Assembly (NCBI RefSeq): GCF_016801865.2
Contig: NC_068937.1
Location: 14,441,605 to 14,505,604, forward strand
From: Culex pipiens pallens
Lineage: Eukaryota > Arthropoda > Insecta > Diptera > Culicidae
Length of the DNA: 64,000 nt
Reading direction: 5' to 3'
In this document: one piece after another, positions 35,426 through 45,815 of the stretch
Position numbering within the stretch: position 1 is the first letter of the stretch
Layout: each line of letters begins with the position of its first letter
Notes under the pieces: generated by a model
What the model was told of the DNA's origin: nothing
Database searches by the model: none
Seen by the model: the letters and a program-made list of their open reading frames with translations, nothing else
Position numbers and translations under genes: made by a program

Positions 35426-36020
35426 AAGCAAGGGCGTCTATGTGACGTAGTAGGGTGTCGTTTTGGTGACAGTTCTCAGTGCGCCATCTGTTGGAGAATA
35501 GTGTCAAATATCGGGTAGTGATTTGCAAAAAATGGACTGTAATGATAGACCTTATGAAAGTCTGGGAATCAAAACAAGGGCGTCTATGAGATGCTTTTTT
35601 GGGGTTTCATTGGTGACAGTTCTCACTGAGCCATTTGTTGGCGAATAGTTCAGATATTTGGCAAATGCTTATCAAAGTCGAACTGACATCAAAGAGTCTA
35701 TAGATAATGTGATTCCAAACAAGGGCGTCTATGTGATGTTTCTAATGGGGTGTCGTTAGTCACTGTTATCAATGAGTCGTCATGAGCGAATAGTGTTTTA
35801 TATCGAACAAATGCTTTCTAATATCTGACTGACGTGATCTGTTCTGTCAAAACAAGTGAATCGAAACAAGGCCGTCTATGTAACTTTTCCAAAGGCGTTC
35901 AAATCTATTTTAGATTGAGGTCAGTCACCAACAAGAGTCATACAGTATCCAGATTTAAATCGGCTTGAAATTCCGTCATTTATTCAAAATGAATATTTGA
36001 GCAAGGGCGTCTATGTAGAA
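35426..36020 (+). repeat. Spaced-box array 4, right of exon 2
   Basis: Boxes occur at 35426, 35571, 35716, 35864 and 36000, spaced 136-148 bp. Units share further segments (GGTGTCGTT, GTGACAGTTCTCA, GCGAATAGT), so this is a diverged tandem repeat of about 145 bp with one highly conserved box. The first box begins about 16 bp after the exon 2 donor. Confidence 0.85.
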
Positions 36021-37374
36021 AGCTATCAATTCCTTCACTCGAATAAACTTCAAGCTTCACTTCTTTCCATATTTCCCCTCCAAGAATCGACAAAAAGAAG
36101 GCGTTGAGCCGCTGAACATGTCACTCTCGCCAACGCAAACAATCCATCTGGACTGAATGCCTTTATACAACATAACAGCACACATAAAAAAAGAGAGTGA
36201 AAAATGAGACCAGCCACAACTTCCCGTCCGGACACTAATCGTGAAAGAAAGTGCATAAAGTGGACAAACACACGGCCTATGGCCGCAGGCAGACCGACAC
36301 GGAGAAGGGCCTTGCCGGCTTCCTTCCGGTTGATTGCCGGTTGGCACCTCGGCGAAGTCTATTCAGGACACACTTCTTCGAAGTGTGTGTGGTGAAGCGT
36401 TCTAATGGAGATATGGGGCATAGATTAAAGGACGTAAAACTTTGGAAAAATAGAAATTTTAACTGAAAGCGCCATCTATTAGTCAGTAGCGACTCAGTTT
36501 TCAAAATCAATCTCTGGTAGTGCCACCTGCGGTTAATAGTGAAACTAATTTGTCGATTTTTTTTATTCAAGCGATGGTGGCGCCAAATTGACAGTTGCGG
36601 TCAATAGCTTAACTAAACTGTAAACAAATGGACCTTTTTGTTTAACGTTGCATCAAAATCAATTTTAACGTCGATTTGTCTATGTCTCAGCTCTAAGCCT
36701 GGTCGTTCGTCGGTGACCAAGACGATTTGTGTCCTGTTTTGACTGAAAGTCTGTGGTTACGGGTTGGCCCGGCAAACACCAGACTCCTTTTATTTCTTGT
36801 TTTTTTTGTTTACCTTTGCTGGCCGACATCGTTTATTTTTATGTCGAGCTTAAGTTAGGTGAACGCACGTGGGGCACGGAGGAAAATTTTCACTCAAATG
36901 TGCAAATAAAGTCTGATGATTTTTAAAAGTTACTTTTCTCTTCAAATCATCGGAAAATTTAAACGAAAATCAACCAAACTATTTCCCTCCGTGTCAACAA
37001 CTTGTGGTGTGAACCGCAAAAAATAAGCCGATAAAAGCGTAGACACACGGAGGGAAGTTTGCGCTACAGTAAAAAAAAGGAAAAGTCAATTTTCCCCCCA
37101 AATGGGTCGACATGCCGTGGTGGATTTGAAAAATGGAAAGTCCGCCGCCAGTAATATGTCGGCGTTGATACCTTCGACTTCCCGTAAGCTCCACCGTTTT
37201 TTTTTGCCAGTGGCGATACATTCTGGAAAATTCGTGGAAAACGCAGGTGGAGTTGGGTAAGAAAGCTTTTTTAGCCTTAGGGGAAAGTCGCAATTGGAGT
37301 GGAAAAGCTCGTAGAATGGAAGTAGAATTTGGTAGATTTGTAACTCTTTTTAAAATATTTTTTAACAAAAAATT
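36021..37374. other. sdk intron 2, unique and CTCF-like motif region
   Basis: Non-coding. Contains GCGCCATCTATTAG (36469), TGCCACCTGCGG (36520) and TGGTGGCGCC (36575), together about 150 bp that resemble 40.08-40.25 kb on the other side of the satellite. Confidence 0.4.
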
Positions 37375-37796
37375 GAAGACAAAAAGGTAAAAAAGGCAAA
37401 AAAGACCAAAAATAACAAAAAAAGACAGCAAAAGACAACAAAAGATAAAACAAGACAACAAAAGACAACAAAACACAATAAAAGACAATAAAAGACAACT
37501 AAAGAAAAAAAAGAAAAAAAGACAGCAAAAGACAACAAAAGACAACAAAAGACAACAAAAGACAACAAAAGACAACAAAAGACAACAAAAGACAACAAAA
37601 GACAACAAAACACAACAAAGACAATAAAAGACAATAAAAGACAACAAAAGACAACAAAAGACAACAAAAGATAACAAAAGACAACAAAAGACAACAAAAG
37701 ACAACAAAAGACAACAAAAGATAACAAAAGACAACAAAAGACAACAAAAGACAACAAAAGACAACAAAAGACAACAAAAGACGACAACAAAAGACA
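37375..37796. repeat. 10-bp repeat (GACAACAAAA)n
   Basis: Tandem GACAACAAAA copies, irregular at the left and regular at the right, pass directly into the 9-bp satellite. The junction (AAAAGACGACAACAAAAGAC then AAAATTGAC) suggests the two units share an ancestor. Confidence 0.9.
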
Positions 37797-39757
37797 AAAT
37801 TGACAAAATTGACAAAATTGACAAAATTGACAAAATTGACAAAATTGACAAAATTGACCAAATTGACAAAATTGACAAAATTGACAAAATTGACAAAATT
37901 GACAAAATTGACAAAATTGACAAAATTGACAAAATTGACAAAATTGACAAAATTGACAAAATTGACAAAATTGACAAAATTGACAAAATTGACAAAATTT
38001 ACAAAATTTACAAAATTTACAAAATTTACAAAATTTACAAAATTTACAAAATTTACAAAATTTACAAAATTTACAAAATTTACAAAATTTACAAAATTTA
38101 CAAAATTTACAAAATTTACAAAATTTACAAAATTTACAAAATTTACAAAATTTACAAAATTTACAAAATTTACAAAATTTACAAAATTTACAAAATTTAC
38201 AAAATTTACAAAATTTACAAAATTGACAAAATTGACAAAATTGACAAAATTGACAAAATTGACAAAATTGACAAAATTGACAAAATTGACAAAATTGACA
38301 AAATTGACAAAATTGACAAAATTGACAAAATTGACAAAATTGACAAAATTGACAAAATTGACAAAATTGACAAAATTGACAAAATTGACAAAATTGACAA
38401 AATTGACAAAATTGACAAAATTGACAAAATTGACAAAATTGACAAAATTGACAAAATTGACAAAATTGACAAAATTGACAAAATTGACAAAATTGACAAA
38501 ATTGACAAAATTGACAAAATTGACAAAATTGACAAAATTGACAAAATTGACAAAATTGACAAAATTGACAAAATTGACAAAATTGACAAAATTGACAAAA
38601 TTGACAAAATTGACAAAATTGACAAAATTGACAAAATTGACAAAATTGACAAAATTGACAAAATTGACAAAATTGACAAAATTGACAAAATTTACAAAAT
38701 TTACAAAATTTACAAAATTTACAAAATTTACAAAATTTACAAAATTTACAAAATTTACAAAATTTACAAAATTTACAAAATTTACAAAATTTACAAAATT
38801 TACAAAATTTACAAAATTTACAAAATTTACAAAATTTACAAAATTGACAAAATTTACAAAATTGACAAAATTTACAAAATTGACAAAATTGACAAAATTG
38901 ACAAAATTGACAAAATTGACAAAATTGACAAAATTGACAAAATTGACAAAATTGACAAAATTGACAAAATTGACAAAATTGACAAAATTGACAAAATTGA
39001 CAAAATTGACAAAATTGACAAAATTGACAAAATTGACAAAATTGACAAAATTGACAAAATTGACAAAATTGACAAAATTGACAAAATTGATAAAATTGAC
39101 AAAATTGACAAAATTGACAAAATTGACAAAATTGAGACAAAATTGAGACAAAATTGAGACAAAATTGACAAAATTGACAAAATTGACAAAATTGACAAAA
39201 TTGACAAAATTGACAAAATTGACAAAATTGACAAAATTGACAATATTGACAAAATTGACAAAATTGACAAAATTGACAAAATTGACAAAATTGACAAAAT
39301 TGACAAAATTGACAAAATTGACAAAATTGACACAATTGACAAAATTGACAAAATTGACAAAATTGTCAAATTGACAAAATTGACAAAATTGACAAAATTG
39401 ACAAAATTGACAAAATTGACAAAATTGATAAAATTGACAAAATTGACAAAATTGACAAAATTGACAAAATTGACAAAATTGACAAAATTGACAAAATTGA
39501 CAAAATTGACAAAATTGACAAAATTGACAAAATTGACAAAATTGACAAAATTGACAAAATTGACAAAATTGACAAAATTGACAAGATTGACAAAATTGAC
39601 AAAATTGACAAAATTGACAAAATTGACAAAATTGACAAAATTGACAAAATTGACAAAATTGACAAAATTGACAAAATTGCTAAATTGACAAAATTGACAA
39701 AATTGACAAAATTGTCAAAATTGTCAAAATTGACAAAATTGACAAAATTGACAAAAT
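37797..39757. repeat. 9-bp satellite (AAAATTGAC)n, array 1
   Basis: About 215 tandem copies. Homogeneous AAAATTTAC domains (about 37990-38219 and 38690-38845) alternate with AAAATTGAC domains. Five of six frames have no stop in the pure unit, giving very long but meaningless open frames. It lies in sdk intron 2. Confidence 0.95.
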
Positions 39758-42700
39758 AGAGGGCCAAATGTTCTTTTTACTCTTAAAGTAACAATTTCAG
39801 CCCTCATTACGACTTTCGTTTTGAAACATGTAACCGGTTTTTCTTTTCTCAATTTAACCGCGCTCCTTGAGTTGAGCAACTGACAAAGCGATTACATCCA
39901 AGAATTCTTCGTTTCATTACCATCTCAGAGTAAACCTTCTCGCGGAATTCAGCCCCTTTGAAGTGAAATTGTCCGTGCAGTTTTCTTTAGAAGTGTAATT
40001 GCATGAAATTTAAAATCTATTCAACTCAAAATAAATATTTGTGGGGTTTAGTTCGTGAAAACTTCCACAGTTGGTGCTACTGAATATTTGTTTGAAATTA
40101 AAACTGAGACACTAGCGCCATCTATCAATCACTAGCGTTTTTGTTTTTTTAATTAAGCGATAGTGGCGCCAATTTGACATTTGCGGCCAACAATGAAACT
40201 ACACTGAAAACGAAATAATTCAAATTGACCGTTACTTTTGAGTTTAGTCAGCTTATAAAAACAACTGTCTGAAGATCTAGTTCAATGACTGCTGATTGTA
40301 TCAGCTCGAGGAGTTCGTCGACCAGTTCGTCGAGCTCATCTCCGGGACGTCACGCAGTTCAAGCAATCACATCAAAGGTTCAATTCATAAAGGGATCGTT
40401 TATTTTACGAGAAACCGGCCAGCGAGAACCCATTAGATACGACTCATTTGGATTTGGCGGTTTTTATGAGCGTGATTTGGCCGCCGAGAGAAGAGAGCGA
40501 AAATTGAATCATCAATCAGGGAGTATTTTTTTTCTCGCTCTTCCTCGAAGTGCTCGTTGATTGAACGAAACCGCGAACAATCGGAGCCATTTATTTTAAG
40601 GTTGGGATCGCGGGATTGATGACCACCACTGCCAGGGGGTCTTGAATTTTTATTGGTCAAGTGTGACTTCGTTGTTGACTTTGTATGATTAAGCATTTTT
40701 TTTTATAATTTTGAAAAAATAAAGAAGCTGTTAAACTGGCAACACTGTCTTTAAAAATGGAACTAAGTGTTGCCAGTTCTCCAGTTTCAATTTCCAAAAC
40801 AAACATCCTCTTTTTTTCAAAAACGTTGACACCATTATCATTTCGCGCCCAATGGCTCTCAATTTATGGCCTCCGAACCATTTACCACTTGTCTATACAG
40901 TTTCCCCTTAAACCCTCGCGGGGCCAACTTTTGTGGCGGCGCATCCATTAACAATTTTCCCATCTCTCGGAGACACTTTTACTCATTTTGCGCTGGCTGG
41001 CTGGCTGGCTGGATGCGAGAACCATCTTTCAAACCATTATCGGGAAACAAGAAGAACAACACAAAAAAATGCAGCAAAAAATACTAAAAGGCCGTTTGCC
41101 ACTGGAGTAGATTTTTATTCCCATTGAGCACCCCCTTAATGAAGCTATGCATAAAACATAATGTTTTGCGCCTCGCCGGAACCGGAAACCACACCCTCGT
41201 GTGGTTGTTGTGTTGCCAACTTGAGCGGGGGTCATTTGAAAGTTACGCATTTTAACGTTTAAATGATCGAAATTTAAATTGGTTACGTAATCTACGAATA
41301 ACCCCTTGTCGAAAAAATACCCGAACATTATTAAATAACCTTTTATTAACCGTAAAATATATAATTTCAAACACGTTACGTAATCTACGAACAACCTTTT
41401 TTGAAAAATAGGCAAACCAACAACCTTATTACGTCACCTACGAATGCACCCTTCTTCAAAAGTGAATCTGTTTTGTGGACTCCTTTCTGGAGCCACCACC
41501 GACAAACCACAAGGAAAGTGTGTCTAACCGGAAGGCGTAGACACGCGTCTCGTGGTCACCACCACCAGTTGGTCGGGTTTTGGTGGTTTTATTGGCAAGG
41601 GGGTCATCCGTTTTGGAAGAGGATTTGCAGTCATGTTTTTTTTTCAAACTCACAGCTGCACCTCAGACGTAATTTTCTGTTCGAAACCATTAATCAGCAA
41701 TTTAACGGTATTCACCACAACTGATTTACAAGCGTTTGACAGTTGTTTAAAACTGTCACAATGAACACTAACGAATTTGCACGTGCACAACTAGATGGCT
41801 CTAGTGAGGAGAGACTGAAAAATTAAAAAAAATAGTTAGAAAATGTACGTCTGTTTGTCTGTGACTGCACCTTTTTTTCAACTGAAGAAAATTTGAACGT
41901 GTCTTGTCTAGTTTCCAAACCAAGTTTCCCGCAGTGGAATACCACCTTAAGTGCCAACTCCTGGTGGCCGTTTTTTGAACTAGTGGATTTCAAATTGACC
42001 GTTTTTTAAAGAGTGAAATGGCACTTCAAAGAATGAAAGATTTTCTTTTTTCAAGCTCAAAGCGCGTTAAGAACTGGTAATGAAACGAAGAATTTCTTCA
42101 AGAGCATTAAATACGCGTGATCACTCGTTTGTGAGCATGGCCGTGAATGTAAACGTTTGTCAGTTGGTTGGAAAAGGAAGAAATCGAGCATTTTTTTGCA
42201 ATTTTCAAGCGGATGTCTTAATGATGGTGAAAATTCCGTTGGATGTTAATGAAAGCGTTTTGTTTGTTCTGTCAAAAAAAATTGTATAGTAGAATTTTGA
42301 AGAGTGCTATCTAAAATTAAATTTAAGCCTTTGCTGATTTTCAGATAAAACCAATATTATTTTTATTCAAATTTGCCTACCATTTCCAACAATCTATAAG
42401 CCCTCAAACGTGCCGCGAAACAGCTCAATCTAGGCAAAGAGTTGAGGTTAAGCTGAAATATTAGCTTTTTCTCCCCCGTCCCTTTGTTCATTCTTCCTCA
42501 CCTTTCCAGGTGATTTTGTATCATTTTTCATTCATAAATCCGGTGCATGCATGCGATATGGGATGGACTGCAATGAAATGAACTTTTTGTGCGATGGGTT
42601 TTAAAACAACTTCCACACCTTCGTGTTCGAGGTGCACTGGAATCACAGACAAACGGATGTTAATCATTTAACATTTTAATTAAAAATCACTAGAGCCATC

Positions 42701-43007
42701 TAGCTGTGAAAACAAGCTGTGGTGAATTTGAATTTGTCGTGGTGAGTTTTCAAACATTCAAAATGACCGTTAATTTATTGACCCAAGTATTTTTTAAAGA
42801 GATTCAAGTCTGGTTGTCTGTGCTTGGAATGGCGAAATGGTGCAAACATGAGATACATTTGCCCTAACCACATCCCAAACTGTGGTTAGATACCGAAAGG
42901 AGCAAAAAAACGTTGTAGGGAAAAAAAGATTAGCCCTTTTTGCCTTTATGATTTTTTTCACTAAAATTTACTTAATTTTTGCTAGATTAGCTTGATCATT
43001 CAAAAAT
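39758..43007. other. sdk intron 2, sequence between the two satellites
   Basis: Unique to moderately repetitive. It includes a copy of the 36.45-kb motif block (40.08-40.25 kb) and a small series of TTACGTAATCTACGAA boxes at about 41283, 41376 and 41430. No coding evidence. Confidence 0.4.
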
Positions 43008-45656
43008 TGTCATTCAAAATTGTCAAAATTGTCAAAATTGTCAAAATTGTCAAAATTGTCAAAATTGTCAAAATTGTCAAAAATGTCAAAATTGTCAAAA
43101 TTGTCAAAATTGTCAAAATTGTCAATTTTGTCAAAATTGTCAAAATTGTCAAAATTGTCAAAATTGACAAAATTGTCAAAATTGTCAAAATTGATAAAAT
43201 TGATAAAATTGACAAAATTGACAAAATTGACAAAATTGACAAAATTGTCAAAATTGACAAAATTGACAAAATTGACAAAATTGACAAAATTGACAAAATT
43301 GACAAAATTGACAAAATTGACAAAATTGACAAAATTGACAAAATTGACAAAATTGTCAAAATTGTCAAAATTGTCAAAATTGTCAAAATTGTCAAAATTG
43401 TCAAAATTGACAAAATTGACAAAATTGACAAAATTGACAAAATTGACAAAATTGACAAAATTGACAAAATTTACAAAATTGACAAAATTGACAAAATTGA
43501 CAAAATTGACAAAATTGACAAAATTGACAAAATTGACAAAATTGACAAAATTGACAAAATTGACAAAATTGACAAAATTGTCAAAATTGATAAAATTGAC
43601 AAAATTGACAAAATTGACAAAATTGACAAAATTGACAAAATTGACAAAATTGACAAAATTGACAAAATTGACAAAATTGACAAAATTGACAAAATTGACA
43701 AAATTGACAAAATTGACAAAATTGACAAAATTGACAAAATGGACAAAATTGACAAAATTGACAAAATTGACAAAATTTACAAAATTGACAAAATTGACAA
43801 AATTGACAAAATTGACAAAATTGACAAAATTGACAAAATTGACAAAATTGACAAAATTGACAAAATTGACAAAATTGACAAAATTGACAACATTGACAAA
43901 ATTGACAAAATTGACAAAATTGACAAAATTGACAAAATTGACAAAATTGACAAAATTGACAAAATTGACAAAATTGACAAAATTGACAAAATTGACAAAA
44001 TTGACAAAATTGACAAAATTGACAAAATTGACAAAATTGACAAAATTGACAAAATTGACAAAATTGACAAAATTGACAAAATTGACAAAATTGACAAAAT
44101 TGACAAAATTGTCAAAATTGATAAAATTGACAAAATTGACAAAATTGACAAAATTGACAAAATTGACAAAATTGACAAAATTGACAAAATTGACAAAATT
44201 GACAAAATTGTCAAAATTGATAAAATTGACAAAATTGACAAAATTGACAAAATTGACAAAATTGACAAAATTGATAAAATTGACAAAATTGACAAAATTG
44301 ACAAAATTGACAAAATTGACAAAATTGACAAAATTGACAAAATGGACAAAATTGACAAAATTGACAAAATTGACAAAATTTACAAAATTGACAAAATTGA
44401 CAAAATTGACAAAATTGACAAAATTGACAAAATTGACAAAATTGACAAAATTGACAAAATTGACAAAATTGACAAAATTGACAAAATTGACAAAATTGAC
44501 AAAATTGACAAAATTGACAAAATTGACAAAATTGACAAAATTGACAAAATTGACAAAATTGACAAAATTGACAAAATTGACAAAATTGACAAAATTGACA
44601 AAATTGACAAAATTGACAAAATTGACAAAATTGACAAAATTGACAAAATTGACAAAATTGACAAAATTGACAAAATTGACAAAATTGACAAAATTGACAA
44701 AATTGACAAAATTGACAAAATTGACAAAATTGACAAAATTGACAAAATTGACAAAATTGACAAAATTGACAAAATTGACAAAATTGACAAAATTGACAAA
44801 ATTGACAAAATTTACAAAATTGACAAAATTGACAAAATTGACAAAATTGACAAAATTGACAAAATTGACAAAATTGACAAAATTGACAAAATTGACAAAA
44901 TTGACAAAATTGTCAAAATTGATAAAATTGACAAAATTGACAAAATTGACAAAATTGACAAAATTGACAAAATTGAAAAAATTGACAAAATTGACAAAAT
45001 TGACAAAATTGACAAAATTGACAAAATTGACAAAATTGACAAAATTGACAAAATTGACAAAATTGACAAAATTGACAAAATTGACAAAATTGAGACAAAA
45101 TTGACAAAATTGACAAAATTGACAAAATTGACAAAATTGACAAAATTGACAAAATTGACAAAATTGACAAAATTGACAAAATTGACAAAATTGACAAAAT
45201 TGGCAAAATTGACAAAATTGACAAAATTGACAAAATTGACAAAATTGACAAAATTGACAAAATTGACAAAATTGACAAAATTGACAAAATTGACAAAATT
45301 GACAAAATTGACAAAATTGACAAAATTGACAAAATTGACAAAATTGACAAAATTGACAAAATTGACAAAATTGACAAAATTGACAAAATTGACAAAATTG
45401 ACAAAATTGACAAAATTGACAAAATTGACAAAATTGACAAAATTGACAAAATTGACAAAATTGACAAAATTGACAAAATTGACAAAATTGACAAAATTGA
45501 CAAAATTGACAAAATTGACAAAATTGACAAAATTGACAAAATTGACAAAATTGACAAAATTGACAAAATTGACAAAATTGACAAAATTGACAAAATTGAC
45601 AAAATTGACAAAATTGACAAAATTGACAAAATTGACAAAATTGTCAAAGTTGTCAA
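43008..45656. repeat. 9-bp satellite (AAAATTGAC)n, array 2
   Basis: About 290 copies. The left edge is made of AAAATTGTC units, then AAAATTGAC. Marker variants (TTGTCAAAATTGATAAAA, then AAAATGGAC, then AAAATTTAC 34 bp later) recur in the same order at about 43579/43740/43774 and 44212/44343/44377, showing higher-order duplication with changes in copy number. Confidence 0.95.
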
Positions 45657-45815
45657 AATTGTCAGAATTGAGACAAAATTTAGACAAAACTGAGACAAAA
45701 TTGAAACAAAATTGAGACAAAATTGAGACATAATTGAGACAAAATTGAGACAAAATTGAGTCAAAATTGAGACAAAATTGAGACAAATTTACAAAATTGA
45801 GACAAAATTGACAAC
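45657..45815. repeat. Degenerate 11-bp edge (AAAATTGAGAC)n of array 2
   Basis: The right edge of array 2 switches to AAAATTGAGAC units with many substitutions, as expected for the less homogenised border of a satellite. A few such units also interrupt the arrays at 39130-39160 and 45090. Confidence 0.85.

Noticed and set aside
37797..39757. Bacterial-type -35 boxes (TTGACA) in the satellite
   Set aside because: The match is a by-product of the AAAATTGAC unit, and the genome is eukaryotic.
42992..45715. Open frame of 907 codons (Lys-Ile-Asp / Leu-Thr-Lys repeats) and similar long frames on both strands at 37-40 and 43-46 kb
   Set aside because: A 9-bp repeat keeps frames open when the unit lacks a stop; five of six frames are open at once. 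No start context, domain or codon bias supports translation.
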